DNA of 64,000 nucleotides from Leptospira ellinghausenii. GTDB taxonomy: Bacteria; Spirochaetota; Leptospiria; Leptospirales; Leptospiraceae. The position numbers were made by a program, and so were the translations under genes. Below are positions 9,236 through 18,860 of the stretch, piece after piece. The notes beneath the pieces were generated by a model. It was not told where the DNA came from. It did no database searches and worked only from the letters and a program-made list of their open reading frames with translations. The DNA lies in the NCBI RefSeq assembly GCF_003114815.1, contig NZ_BFAZ01000009.1, positions 930,001-994,000 on the forward strand, written 5' to 3'. The stretch's first letter is position 1. Each line of letters starts with the position of its first letter.

Positions 9236-9955
9236 ATGAAAATTTTTAAAAACATAGCAATTTCTTTTTTCAAATCAAATGTAATCATAGTTAGCTTAAT
9301 TTTATTCACACTCATTTCGTGCGAAACTAATAACACTGACAATACAATCGCAACGAGTGCACTTGCAATCGTTGCTAATAACAGTTCTACTTCTAGTAGT
9401 GCAACACCTTCTTGTGCAACAACAGGAACTTGTAAAATATTCATTACAAATTCAACGGCTCCTGTAACTGCAGGTGTTTCTGGCATTGATGCGCACTGTA
9501 ATAATGCTACAAACAAACCTTCAGGTGGAGGGACTTACAAAGCTTTGGTAACTGATGGAACCTCCAGAAGAGCTTGTACTTCAGCAAATTGCACAACTGG
9601 TGGGACTTCTGAACATATCGATTGGGTTCTCAAACCAAACCAACAATACAAAAGAAAGGATGGAACCACAGTGATTGGAACCACCAATGCAAATGGTCTT
9701 TTTCCTATTCCACTGACCAATTCAATGGAACCAAATTTACTAAATTCTTCCAATTATGTGATTACAGGAATCAATGCCGACTGGATCAATAGCAATGATT
9801 GTGAAAATTGGACGACCAGAGCTCCAGCTACATCACCAAATGGACTCTTTGGAAAACATCAAGAAACAGATATGCGTGCTTTTGCGTTTGCTGGTACAAC
9901 ATGCGCTGACCTAGAAGATTTCTATAATGCGAAAGCCATTTGTGTAGAACAATAA
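9236..9955 (+). CDS. DUF1554 lipoprotein (second of tandem pair)
   Basis: A 239-residue paralogue of the preceding gene with lipobox TLISC (Cys29), a Ser/Asn/Ala spacer and the DUF1554 domain (GIDAHCNNATNKPSGGGTYK, RRACTSANCTTGGTSEHIDW, terminal CVEQ). The start ATG 9236 has a good AAGGAG ribosome site. Compared with copy one the C-terminal third differs (it has NGLFGKHQETDMRAFAFAGT), so the copies have begun to diverge in the part most likely to be exposed. Outer-surface location is inferred from the lipoprotein signal; function unknown. Confidence 0.88.
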   Translation: MKIFKNIAISFFKSNVIIVSLILFTLISCETNNTDNTIATSALAIVANNSSTSSSATPSCATTGTCKIFITNSTAPVTAGVSGIDAHCNNATNKPSGGGTYKALVTDGTSRRACTSANCTTGGTSEHIDWVLKPNQQYKRKDGTTVIGTTNANGLFPIPLTNSMEPNLLNSSNYVITGINADWINSNDCENWTTRAPATSPNGLFGKHQETDMRAFAFAGTTCADLEDFYNAKAICVEQ

Positions 9956-10015
9956 GCTTTTTTCTATTTCTCAAACACCAACGATTTGTTAGCGTTTTGT
10001 TTTGACAAAACCAAG

Positions 10016-10042
10016 GGAACCACTAATCTTTTTGGTGGTTCC
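10016..10042 (+). promoter_or_regulatory. Hairpin just before a start codon
   Basis: GGAACCAC (10016-10023) pairs perfectly with GTGGTTCC (10035-10042), loop of 11 bases, ending four bases before ATG 10047. It has no T-run, so it is either a terminator for the DUF1554 gene of the less common kind or a structure that masks the initiation region of the next gene. Confidence 0.45.
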
Positions 10043-10046
10043 TAAG

Positions 10047-11753
10047 ATGAAATTCTATTTCTTTCTTTTCCTTTTTTTATACCAATGCCAAATTAGTTGG
10101 TACCACACTCGAGTTTCAAAAGACAAAGGAATTGAAATCCCAATTTCTGAAAGTGAATCGGTTTTTGAAAGAAACGGTGTTTCTTGTTTTATCTCAAGTA
10201 TCCCATTCCAAATGGAATTTGAAAATTCACAGACCAATTTGGTATCTGATAAACAAATCGATTTCCAATTCATTGAGAACATTCGAACGAATTTAAAACT
10301 CAAAAATACAAATTCAAGACACATCAAACAAATATACGGAATTCCTAATTCTTGGCCGTATCTAAAAGAGTTGGAATCGTTTCGTTCAATCAAATCATTC
10401 GAACGATTCAAACAACTTGAGAACTTAAATGGTAATCCTAATGATAGAAAGACTTTGTACAAATATGCGGAAATTGTGGATGGTGACACATTTTTTTATA
10501 CAAATGAACAAACAAACTTAAACAATGAAATCAAAAACTGTGACACATACTACCAATTCAATTATGCAAAAAAAGAAATCGATGACATTAACTCACTTTT
10601 ATTTGTATTCACTTTAGGTGTCATTCCAGCTTTACAATATGAAAATCACTATTTTGTTCTCTCTAAAAGAAAATCTTTAGAACCGAATCCAGAAATCACA
10701 ACTTACAAATACGGATTTAGAAAAGTGATCTCTTGGTTTTTTTTGCCAACATTCAATCTTTTTAATGAAGTTGTCTCTTATAACCAAGATTATAGATTTT
10801 TTGATCATTCCAAAGACCAGTTTTTAGATTCGTTAGAAAACAAATACAGCCAACCATTACCAATCAAATATTTGAATCCAGTGTATGGAGATATAAGAGG
10901 GAATGTCTATAAATCTGACTCAGGGTTATTTGAAACAATGATTCCTGTCGATGTTAGATTTGCAGTTTTAAGAGATGGAAAAGAAAAAGTAAGTTTTTAT
11001 GATCCAATCCATGGATTATTCAAAATCCAAGCCATCAAAGTAGATAAAAAAATCGAGACAGATGTGAGTTCTAATGGAATTGAATCTACTTTGAAAAGTT
11101 TCATTAAAATAAAGTTAGTTGATAAAATCCAAAAACAATTCCCACAATCTAGTATCAAAAAAGAAATATTCACACCTGATTACCGTAACGGAACTTATAC
11201 TTTTATCCTAGAAATAGATAAACCTGAAGTAGGATTAGAAAATTCTAATAAAGAATTGTTTATCTTCTCTTGTTTTAAATTGCAAGACCGAATCTTCATC
11301 CTTTCAAAATCATTACCGAATGCATTCAATGAACCGATTTCACAACAACTAGCAGAATCAGAAATCATCAGTTTTTATGCGAACACCAAATTCCGTTCAA
11401 AATACAAAGAACCCAAACCAATCAACTTGGAAGTTAGTATGAATGATGCAAAAGGTAAATCATTAACGGATGTAGAAGATGAAAATGACGAAGAGGAAGA
11501 AGATGATGATGAGGAAGATGAAGAAGAGGAGGAATTACCTGGATCCATTGCTTCTAGTGAAATTGATTTAGATGGATTATTTTCTCTTTTAAAAGCAAGA
11601 ACCTATATTCCAAAAGGAAAACTAGATATCAAACCTGGTCGTTTTAAATTCAACCAAGCCAGGATACATTCTCCCAAAATCACACGTTCTAAATTCCATA
11701 TCAAACCAGGACGAAGTAAAAATTTTTCGAGGCCGGCCAAATGGAGAAGGTAG
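10047..11753 (+). CDS. Putative lipoprotein with acidic and basic tail segments
   Basis: Unrecognised 568-residue protein. ATG 10047 gives the short leader MKFYFFLFLFLYQC, which ends in a lipobox-like Cys14; a TTG at 10002 would add 15 residues and bury the leader, so I reject it. The middle 400 residues show no motif I know, apart from a hydrophobic stretch (about 195-205). Near residue 475 is a run of about 25 almost purely acidic residues. It is followed by a basic tail with a repeated KPGR motif (DIKPGRFKFN and HIKPGRSKN). The tail could bind a polyanion or nucleic acid, but that is a guess. Convergent with the SBBP gene, six bases between stops. Confidence 0.6.
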   Translation: MKFYFFLFLFLYQCQISWYHTRVSKDKGIEIPISESESVFERNGVSCFISSIPFQMEFENSQTNLVSDKQIDFQFIENIRTNLKLKNTNSRHIKQIYGIPNSWPYLKELESFRSIKSFERFKQLENLNGNPNDRKTLYKYAEIVDGDTFFYTNEQTNLNNEIKNCDTYYQFNYAKKEIDDINSLLFVFTLGVIPALQYENHYFVLSKRKSLEPNPEITTYKYGFRKVISWFFLPTFNLFNEVVSYNQDYRFFDHSKDQFLDSLENKYSQPLPIKYLNPVYGDIRGNVYKSDSGLFETMIPVDVRFAVLRDGKEKVSFYDPIHGLFKIQAIKVDKKIETDVSSNGIESTLKSFIKIKLVDKIQKQFPQSSIKKEIFTPDYRNGTYTFILEIDKPEVGLENSNKELFIFSCFKLQDRIFILSKSLPNAFNEPISQQLAESEIISFYANTKFRSKYKEPKPINLEVSMNDAKGKSLTDVEDENDEEEEDDDEEDEEEEELPGSIASSEIDLDGLFSLLKARTYIPKGKLDIKPGRFKFNQARIHSPKITRSKFHIKPGRSKNFSRPAKWRR

Positions 11754-11759
11754 GTTCCA

Positions 11760-13178
11760 TCATTCATATTTGATGAGAAATGCGTCGTATGTCCCTAGTT
11801 TGTTTTGGCCATCAAAACTTCCGGATGTATATCCTGTGACATACAAAACCCCAAAACGATCCGAAGAAATCCCTCGGCCCGTCAAATCAATGGATGTATT
11901 CCCTGATAATCGAATCCATTCTAAATTCCCATTTGCATCATATTTAGTCAAATAAGCATCATTATTTCCTAATTTGCTGATACCGAATAAGTTACCATTT
12001 GTTCCACCAAATGCATACACATGACCTGAATTATCTGAATAAAGACCATTGACCATCGTAACACTGGATCCACCACCACCTAACAGTTTTGTCCAAACTT
12101 TCTCACCAAAAACATTGAAACGAGTTAAAAATTGAACTGTTGTACCACTTTTGGTTATACCTTCCAAATTTCCATTCGTATCACCAGCTACATAAATGGA
12201 TCCTTTTTGGTCGACAGACATAGTTCGAATTTGAGTTGTAATTCCTGTTCCACCTAAAAATTGAACCCATCTCAAATTACCATTTAACTCAAATGCTACG
12301 ATGTATGAATCAGTTACGTTTCCAGGTGGAGTTTTATTAAACAATTGAGCTGTTGCACTAATTTGCCCAGACACGATTAAAGACTGAGTTGTGGCTTCAT
12401 ACTGAATATTTTGCCCATAGGAATTAATCCCAGTGCTATCAAAAAGTTTTGTCCAAACTAAATCTCCAACTGGATTATATTTAAAAATGAAGGTATTTCG
12501 TGCACCTGTTGCAGATTGACCGTTTAACAGTTGTTCTTCTGTATTTCCAGTAATATATACATTTCCCCATGGATCAGATGTGACTCCATACCCTAATGTT
12601 TCGCCACCAGTAGGGACAACTCTTGTCCAAAGAATCACTCCAGAACTATTCACTTTGATTAGTAAAGAACCAGCTCCAATTGATCCAAGTTCATTGAATG
12701 GAGTGTTAGCAGAACCGATCAGATATAAATTACCAAATATATCGATATGGGACAACTCCACATAGGTTGAACTTGTAACAGTGCTACCTGTTTGTTTTGC
12801 CCAAATCAATTGACCATCTGGTTTGAATTTTGCGATGAGAATATCATTTTCTGAAGTGGGTGATATTTTGGTTTGTCCAAGAATAGATCCAGTGGTAGTC
12901 CCTACCATGTATACATTTCCACTTCGTTCTACTGCAGTTGAATTTCCAAATGTTTGAAAAGTGCCAGATTGACCAAAAATTTTGGTCCACTGTTTGTTCC
13001 CTTGGTTGTTTTGTGGCAGCTCAATACAATCCCAACCATTCAACATACATTTCAAAATCTGTGTTTCCAAAAATGATTTTGATTGGAGATCAGAAGGATT
13101 ATTTAATACAGATGGTTTACATTGAAATATAAAAATAATGATAAGAATAGAAAAGAATATTAGAATATACTTCCGCAT
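11760..13178 (-). CDS. SBBP-repeat beta-propeller lipoprotein
   Basis: From ATG 13178 (preceded by GGAAAG) the 472-residue product has lipobox IFIFQC (Cys20) and then a leader module with LNNPSDLQSKSF. The rest is six or seven repeats of about 55 residues of the SBBP type, each built like G.IYVAGDTNGNLEG, LIKVNSSGVILWTR, GVTSDPWGNVYITG. These repeats fold as beta-propeller blades. Such lipoproteins are typical of Leptospira surfaces; ligand unknown. Upstream in-frame starts (to 13226) lack a ribosome site. Its N-terminal leader module recurs in the DUF1554 lipoprotein at 49.3 kb. Confidence 0.85.
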   Translation of the reverse strand: MRKYILIFFSILIIIFIFQCKPSVLNNPSDLQSKSFLETQILKCMLNGWDCIELPQNNQGNKQWTKIFGQSGTFQTFGNSTAVERSGNVYMVGTTTGSILGQTKISPTSENDILIAKFKPDGQLIWAKQTGSTVTSSTYVELSHIDIFGNLYLIGSANTPFNELGSIGAGSLLIKVNSSGVILWTRVVPTGGETLGYGVTSDPWGNVYITGNTEEQLLNGQSATGARNTFIFKYNPVGDLVWTKLFDSTGINSYGQNIQYEATTQSLIVSGQISATAQLFNKTPPGNVTDSYIVAFELNGNLRWVQFLGGTGITTQIRTMSVDQKGSIYVAGDTNGNLEGITKSGTTVQFLTRFNVFGEKVWTKLLGGGGSSVTMVNGLYSDNSGHVYAFGGTNGNLFGISKLGNNDAYLTKYDANGNLEWIRLSGNTSIDLTGRGISSDRFGVLYVTGYTSGSFDGQNKLGTYDAFLIKYE

Positions 13179-13251
13179 CAATCTTTCCAATTTCATTTTT
13201 AAATTGTGATTTTCAAAATCAATCATCGGTGTAACTGTAAAAATGGAATCT

Positions 13252-14004
13252 TTAGCTTTTTAAGGCTGGATCCGGAAGTCCAACTTCCAAAAATCCCTTT
13301 GCTCTTAAAATGCATGAATCACATTTTCCACAAGGTTTCCCAACAACAGGATCATAACAAGAATGCGTTAGGTGGAGTGGAGCGTCTACTTGGATTCCTA
13401 GTTCAATAATTTCTTTTTTCCCAAGATGAAGGAGGGGTGTTCTAATTTGGATGGAATCCCCAATACCACTTACCCCTTTTTTGGTCCCGAGATTTGCCAT
13501 CTTTTGAAAGGATTCGATAAACTCAGGCCGACAATCTGGATATCCAGAATAATCTAAAGCATTCACTCCAATGTATATGGAATCATATCCATGGCCTTCC
13601 GCGAGCGATAAAGCAAAAGATAAAAACAAAATATTACGCCCAGGAACATAGGTATTCGGAATCTCTTTATCATTGCCGTTAAACAGTGATTTGGCGTTTT
13701 TTCTCACTTTGATCTTTTTTTCGGTAAGAGAACTTCCTAAAAAAAATCCAGGATCCAATTTTTGGATCACATGTTTGACTCCGAGCTCTTTTGCTATTTT
13801 TTTACTTTTGATGAGTTCAATTTTATGTTTTTGGGAATAATCAAACGAAAGGGCGAGGATTGGTAATTTTTTGTTTTTTGGGTATCCAAATTCTTTTGCT
13901 GCAACGTAGAGACAAGTAGTAGAGTCAAGCCCTCCTGACAACAGTACGACGGCACCTTTTTTTTCAAATTTGGATTTTTGTGAGGAATCCGAAACGGAAA
14001 CCAT
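13252..14004 (-). CDS. queC: 7-cyano-7-deazaguanine synthase
   Basis: 250 residues. The PP-loop ATP motif is VVLLSGGLDSTTCLY and the zinc site near the end is CYDPVVGKPCGKCDSC. QueC turns 7-carboxy-7-deazaguanine plus ammonia and ATP into preQ0, the precursor of queuosine in tRNA. The gene follows queD directly (one base apart, no gap), so these two steps of the pathway are co-expressed. Slightly longer than most QueC (about 230) because of a Lys-rich insert after the PP-loop and near residue 90. Confidence 0.95.
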   Translation of the reverse strand: MVSVSDSSQKSKFEKKGAVVLLSGGLDSTTCLYVAAKEFGYPKNKKLPILALSFDYSQKHKIELIKSKKIAKELGVKHVIQKLDPGFFLGSSLTEKKIKVRKNAKSLFNGNDKEIPNTYVPGRNILFLSFALSLAEGHGYDSIYIGVNALDYSGYPDCRPEFIESFQKMANLGTKKGVSGIGDSIQIRTPLLHLGKKEIIELGIQVDAPLHLTHSCYDPVVGKPCGKCDSCILRAKGFLEVGLPDPALKS

Positions 14005-14379
14005 TTATTTTTTTGGCCCTCTATACACACATGAACTTGTACATGTTTCGTAGAGAGTGATTTTATCGAGTAGTGGAAGTTTTGGTTTGAGTTGGTTCCA
14101 AAGCCAAACAGCAATGTTTTCACTTGTGGGATTTTCTAGGCCAGGCACATCATTTAACACATAATGATCCAAATGTTCGTCTAAGATCGGTTTAACGATA
14201 GACTTCAGTTCGCCGAAGTCCATAATCCATCCAGTATGAGGATCGATTTCACCCTTTAGATACACGGCAAAACGAAAACTATGCCCGTGCATTCGTTTGC
14301 ATTTGTGCCCTTCTGGGACATTTGGCAAAAAATGGGCGGCTTCAAAACCAAAGGTTTTGGAAAGTTCGATCTCTTCCAT
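14005..14379 (-). CDS. queD: 6-carboxytetrahydropterin synthase
   Basis: 124 residues from ATG 14379, whose ATG overlaps the purF stop (ATGA); an upstream extension to 14466 exists but only duplicates purF sequence in another frame. Zinc ligands and catalytic Cys are visible in [20 protein letters not shown] and HGHSF; the LDHYVLND and [10 protein letters not shown] motifs are standard. QueD makes 6-carboxytetrahydropterin from dihydroneopterin triphosphate, the step before QueE and QueC. QueE is not in this window. Confidence 0.95.
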   Translation of the reverse strand: MEEIELSKTFGFEAAHFLPNVPEGHKCKRMHGHSFRFAVYLKGEIDPHTGWIMDFGELKSIVKPILDEHLDHYVLNDVPGLENPTSENIAVWLWNQLKPKLPLLDKITLYETCTSSCVYRGPKK

Positions 14380-15806
14380 CACTCTTCCGTTGCGTATTCC
14401 GTAAATAGTGACTTTTGGTTTCCTGCGTGGTCTTGGAATTCGACAGGGTAATTGGATGTAAAACATGCATCACAAAAACCACCACCTTTATGCCCTTCCA
14501 CAGCCTTATGCATTCTATCTAATGTTAAATAGGCAAGTGAATCCACACGAAGGTACTTTTGAATTTCTTCAATGGTGTGAGTGGACGCTATAAGTTCTTT
14601 GTGAGTTGGAATATCAATTCCATAATAACAAGGGGCAACCGTTGGCGGAGCAGATACTCGGAAATGAATTTCTTTAGCACCAGCATTCCGGATCATTTTG
14701 ATAATTTTACGACTAGTGGTCCCTCGCATTACCGAGTCGTCAATGATGACAACACGTTTTCCATTCACCACTTCCTTTACCACATTGTATTTAATTTTGG
14801 CACCAAAGTCGCGGATCTTTTGGTCTGGTTCAATGAAGGTTCTACCAATATAATGAGAACGAACAAGACCACTTTGGTAAGGAATGCCTGACTCTTCACT
14901 ATAGCCAAGAGCCGCAATGTTTGCGGAATCGGGAACAGGGATGATCACGTCGGCTTCTACCGGCATAACACGTGCTAGCTGGCGACCGAGAGACTTTCTT
15001 ACTTTATAAACAGATTCTTCAAAGATATACGAATCAGGTCTTGCAAAGTAGATGTATTCAAAAATACAAAGGCTTGGTTTTGCTTTTGGGAATGGATAAA
15101 GAGACCTCATTCCTGTATGGTCAATCACTACCATCTCACCAGGTTCCACATCCCGAACGTATTCTGTTTCGGTAATGTCAAACGCACAGGTTTCCGATGC
15201 AAACACAATTGCTCCATCAGAACGTTTCCCCATCACAAGAGGGCGAAATCCATTCGGATCTCGAACGGCAATGAGGTATCTTGGAGTTAAAACTAACAAA
15301 GAATAGGCCCCTCGCACTTGTGCGAGAGATTCACAGAGAGCTTCCAGAAGGTCAGATTTATGGCTTTTCGCCATTAAGTGGACAATGACTTCGGAATCGA
15401 TAGTGGTTTGGAAGATGGAACCATCGCGTTCGAGTTTGTTACGGATGTCCCAGGAGTTCACGAGGTTCCCATTATGGGCTAAAGCCACAGGACCCAAGTG
15501 AGATTCCACGCGGATCGGCTGAGCATTCCGAAGAAAACTCGCTCCCGTTGTGGAATACCGGTTGTGGCCAATGGCAGAATCCCCGATGAGCTCTTTGATC
15601 TTCGGTTGAGTGAAGATATTTGCCACAAGACCCATATTGGCATACCGGTATAAGTGTGATCCATCGGTTGAGACGATCCCACTGGACTCCTGGCCACGGT
15701 GTTGCATCGAGTACAAACCTAGGTAGGTAAAATTAGCAGCTTCCTTGCTATTGTAGATGCCGAATATGGCACATTCTTCTTTTGGTTTGTCAGATTGGAG
15801 AATCAT
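14379..15806 (-). CDS. purF: Amidophosphoribosyltransferase
   Basis: 475 residues. An 11-residue propeptide precedes Cys12 ([10 protein letters not shown]), the N-terminal nucleophile of the glutaminase domain; [15 protein letters not shown] is the type II amidotransferase signature. The PRPP-binding loop [17 protein letters not shown] lies in the C-terminal phosphoribosyltransferase domain. PurF makes 5-phosphoribosylamine, the committed step of purine synthesis. It heads a purF-queD-queC run, linking purine supply and deazapurine synthesis, and is divergent from the RNase D gene with 41 bases between starts. Confidence 0.97.
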   Translation of the reverse strand: MILQSDKPKEECAIFGIYNSKEAANFTYLGLYSMQHRGQESSGIVSTDGSHLYRYANMGLVANIFTQPKIKELIGDSAIGHNRYSTTGASFLRNAQPIRVESHLGPVALAHNGNLVNSWDIRNKLERDGSIFQTTIDSEVIVHLMAKSHKSDLLEALCESLAQVRGAYSLLVLTPRYLIAVRDPNGFRPLVMGKRSDGAIVFASETCAFDITETEYVRDVEPGEMVVIDHTGMRSLYPFPKAKPSLCIFEYIYFARPDSYIFEESVYKVRKSLGRQLARVMPVEADVIIPVPDSANIAALGYSEESGIPYQSGLVRSHYIGRTFIEPDQKIRDFGAKIKYNVVKEVVNGKRVVIIDDSVMRGTTSRKIIKMIRNAGAKEIHFRVSAPPTVAPCYYGIDIPTHKELIASTHTIEEIQKYLRVDSLAYLTLDRMHKAVEGHKGGGFCDACFTSNYPVEFQDHAGNQKSLFTEYATEE

Positions 15807-15847
15807 TGTTAGAATGACAATTGCAGTATTTCCATAATCCCAATTAG

Positions 15848-17068
15848 ATGCAAATCAATTCCAACTATATTCTCGTCGATACAGCAAAAGCTTTGGATTT
15901 GGCCCTGATCAATCTAAGACAGTCCAAAATCATGTCGATTGACACAGAGTCCTCGGGTTATTACACATATTACCCCAAAGTTTGTCTCATTCAGATCAAT
16001 TCCAATGGCAAAAACTACCTCATTGACCCACTAAAGATCACAAATTTGTCAGCTTTGGGTCCTTTGTTTGAAGATCCCAATATTCTGAAAATCTTCCATT
16101 CGGCACAAGATGACATCAAAGCCCTCAAAAGAGACTTTGGGTTCAAATTTGTGAACACAGCAGATACAATGATCAGTTCTCGTTTATTGTCTTTAGAACA
16201 AAGTTCGTTATCTTTTGTCGTGGAACATTACCACAAAGTGACTCTCTCCAAAGTGGAACAAAAGTCCAATTGGGAAATTCGTCCCTTACAAAAACAACAA
16301 CTCAAATACGCTGCCCTCGACACAGCGTACTTAGAATCCATTTGGTTAAAAATGGAAGAGGAACTCAAACGAAGGACATTATACGAAGAAGCAAAGTCAG
16401 AATTTGAATTCATTGCTTCTGAAGATTACGTGGCAAAGGAAGGAGAAGGATTTTCTCTTGGAAAATTTCCAGACATCCTTAACTTCACTCCGCTGGAACG
16501 AAGGAAAATTTTAGAACTCCTTCGTTACCGAGATGAAAAAGCAAAACGGATCAATAAAGCAAGTTTTCGTGTGTTTAATAATGACCGATTATCACAAGCG
16601 GTTAAGGGACATCCGAACGAAGAAAAATGTGTGGAATGGTTTGGAAAAAAAGACGGAACCGAAATTTTCAAACTTTTGACTGCTGAATACAATGATCCTA
16701 TTGATACTTCTGAACTTTCGAAACGTCATGGCGAAGACTTAAACGAAGACGAAAACCATAAATTCGAAAATGCTAAAAAATGGCGTCTCCGCATTATGCG
16801 CGCTAGACGAATGGAACATTCACTTCTTCCATCGAATAAACAATTGATCACAATTCTAAAAGCAGCTCCTAAAGATTTAGAAGAATTAAAAGCCCTCCAT
16901 GTGTTTTCCGATTGGAAAGTACAAAACTATGGCCCAAGTTTACTCGCTGCCATCCAAGGACTTCCTTTTGATTCGATGATCAACCGTTTGGTGGCGATTC
17001 GTTCCAAAGAAGCATTTGTTGCCAAACGTAGGAAAAAACAAAACCAAAACTCGAAAGACGAGGGTTGA
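15848..17068 (+). CDS. rnd: Ribonuclease D family 3'-5' exonuclease
   Basis: 406 residues. The DEDDy exonuclease domain (1-180) shows SIDTESSGYYTYYPKVCLIQ (Asp-Glu), FHSAQDDIKALKRDFG (Asp) and YAALDTAYLES (Tyr/Asp). HRDC-type helical domains follow (about 210-290 with PLERRKILELLRYRDEKAKR, and a second region to about 385). RNase D trims tRNA and other small RNA 3' ends. The stop overlaps the start of the Nudix gene (TGATG), so the two are coupled. Confidence 0.9.
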   Translation: MQINSNYILVDTAKALDLALINLRQSKIMSIDTESSGYYTYYPKVCLIQINSNGKNYLIDPLKITNLSALGPLFEDPNILKIFHSAQDDIKALKRDFGFKFVNTADTMISSRLLSLEQSSLSFVVEHYHKVTLSKVEQKSNWEIRPLQKQQLKYAALDTAYLESIWLKMEEELKRRTLYEEAKSEFEFIASEDYVAKEGEGFSLGKFPDILNFTPLERRKILELLRYRDEKAKRINKASFRVFNNDRLSQAVKGHPNEEKCVEWFGKKDGTEIFKLLTAEYNDPIDTSELSKRHGEDLNEDENHKFENAKKWRLRIMRARRMEHSLLPSNKQLITILKAAPKDLEELKALHVFSDWKVQNYGPSLLAAIQGLPFDSMINRLVAIRSKEAFVAKRRKKQNQNSKDEG

Positions 17069-17694
17069 TGTTACCCTACAAGTCCTTTGTCGAAAAACTT
17101 TCAAGGGACTTTGATCAGATCCCAGAGACATCGGAAATTAAATCCGGTGTCATTTTCCCCTTGTTTGGTTCTAACACAATTGCCGAAGGGATTATCCTCA
17201 CAGAACGCGCCAAACACCTAAAATCCCACCCTGGGCAAATTTCCTTTCCAGGTGGAGTGATGGAAACATCAGACCCCAATCTACTTGTCACTGCCCTTCG
17301 GGAATGGGAAGAAGAGATGGGTGTTAAACAAACCACTCTTGATGTACTCGGCAAATTGGAAGGACTCCATACTCGAACGGGGTTTCACATCACTCCCTTT
17401 TTAGCGAAATACAATGGGGATTTTTCTTTTTCCAAAAATGTTGATGAGGTGGAACGAGTGATCCTGCTTCCATTTTCTGAACTTTGGACAAAACCTTTTT
17501 ATGCAATTGAGATTCCCAATCGAGAACCAAAACATTTTGCGTATTATTTTGATTTGCCAGATGGACTTTTATGGGGAGCTACTTGTGAAATGATCCTTCG
17601 TTTTTTGAAAGACCATTCTTCCTTTGATCGAACACCCAAATTGGTCAAACCTAACCTGGCAAAACCACCTTTTTTAGATCCCAAATCCCTCTAA
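17068..17694 (+). CDS. Nudix hydrolase, CoA pyrophosphatase type
   Basis: 208 residues from ATG 17068. It carries the CoA-pyrophosphatase (UPF0035) signature before the Nudix box: LTERAKHLKSHPGQISFPGG, then the box core TALREWEEEMGV with the catalytic Glu residues. Such enzymes split CoA and its derivatives to 4'-phosphopantetheine and 3',5'-ADP. Length and motif order match CoAse (NudL-like) closely. The ATG is inside the rnd stop region; the TTG three bases earlier is a less likely start. Confidence 0.88.
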   Translation: MLPYKSFVEKLSRDFDQIPETSEIKSGVIFPLFGSNTIAEGIILTERAKHLKSHPGQISFPGGVMETSDPNLLVTALREWEEEMGVKQTTLDVLGKLEGLHTRTGFHITPFLAKYNGDFSFSKNVDEVERVILLPFSELWTKPFYAIEIPNREPKHFAYYFDLPDGLLWGATCEMILRFLKDHSSFDRTPKLVKPNLAKPPFLDPKSL

Positions 17695-17726
17695 GGTCAT
17701 TTCTCGTATTCGCCGATGATGTATAG

Positions 17727-18860
17727 GTGCGAAAACGAAAAGGTAAGAATTCAAAAAATTTACAGACTCATCCATTGGGAAGGTTGTTTGTATTGTTACT
17801 TTTTTTGTTTTTTTCCTATCCACATTCCATTGTTCCCCAAACAGCAAATAACAAACGCTATGTTTTCATTCTGGATGCTAGTGGTTCCATGTCTGAAAAA
17901 TGGGATGGCAAAACACGAATGGCGGTCGCCAAAGAAAAACTCATTCAAGTCTTAAGTGGACTGCCTAAAGATGCAAGTGTTGGTCTTGTGGCGTATGGAA
18001 ACCGAATTGCAGGTTGCCAATCTGCAAGATTGTATCACCCCATCCAAAGAGGAGGAGCAAATGTCGTTAGCCAAAAACTCGCTACAATTGTCCCTGCAGG
18101 GTCTACTCCCATTGCCCAAACCTTACAAGTCGTAGGCGAATACTTATTAAATGACCAAATTGAAACTGAAATTATTTTTATCTCCGATGGAGTTGAAAGT
18201 TGTGAAGGAGATCCAAAATCTGTTTTGTACAATTGGCGCCAGTCAGGAAAAAAATTTCGTCTCCAGATCCTTGGAATTGACATTGATCCGAGAGGTGAAG
18301 AAGATTTAAAACGCCTATCCATTTTAGGAGAAGGAAATTATTTTCCGTTAAAAGGACCAGAAGACTACGACCGTTCTTTCCAAAAGATATTTTCCCATTT
18401 GCAAACCCCAGAAACAAATGGAAACTTCACAAATATTCCTTTCACACCACCAATTGATTCCTCACTCCCAACCACTCCCAACACTGGTAGAATTCAAATC
18501 GTCAATATTTTACCGTACGAAGATGGATCCGAAAATGGGTATATCGTAAATTATGAATATTCTGCAACCAACCCTACCGAATACATGATCCAATTTTACC
18601 TCTATCCTGCGGATGAAAAACGCAGGAGTTTTCCCATCCCTCCCCTTCGGGAAAGGAGAATGGGAGACCTCGTTAGCCAAAAAATTGAATTGAAATTGGG
18701 AAAAGAAGGAAAAGGAAAATTTGTGATCCCCTTACCTCCTGGAAAACGAATGAAATCATCCCTCGAACTCTGGGATATGACAGCGGTACCCAAAATTATT
18801 GCCCTTTCGGAAGAAAAACCCATTCACGATAACTCCAATTTTGACCGAAATGAAAAGTAA
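17727..18860 (+). CDS. Exported VWA-domain protein
   Basis: 377 residues starting at GTG 17727 (no in-frame ATG precedes the signal sequence). Signal segment GRLFVLLLFLFFSY is followed by a von Willebrand factor A domain (about 45-220). Its MIDAS motif is FILDASGSMSEKW, with a Thr in STPIAQTL and an Asp in FISDGVESC. The C-terminal 150 residues are unassigned. VWA domains bind ligands through a metal; here probably periplasmic or surface-exposed. One-base overlap (TAATG) with the next TPR gene suggests they act together. Confidence 0.82.
   Translation: MRKRKGKNSKNLQTHPLGRLFVLLLFLFFSYPHSIVPQTANNKRYVFILDASGSMSEKWDGKTRMAVAKEKLIQVLSGLPKDASVGLVAYGNRIAGCQSARLYHPIQRGGANVVSQKLATIVPAGSTPIAQTLQVVGEYLLNDQIETEIIFISDGVESCEGDPKSVLYNWRQSGKKFRLQILGIDIDPRGEEDLKRLSILGEGNYFPLKGPEDYDRSFQKIFSHLQTPETNGNFTNIPFTPPIDSSLPTTPNTGRIQIVNILPYEDGSENGYIVNYEYSATNPTEYMIQFYLYPADEKRRSFPIPPLRERRMGDLVSQKIELKLGKEGKGKFVIPLPPGKRMKSSLELWDMTAVPKIIALSEEKPIHDNSNFDRNEK

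Noticed and set aside
14380..14466. Extended start for queD
   Set aside because: The extra residues are purF sequence in another frame; ATG 14379 overlaps the purF stop in the usual coupled way.
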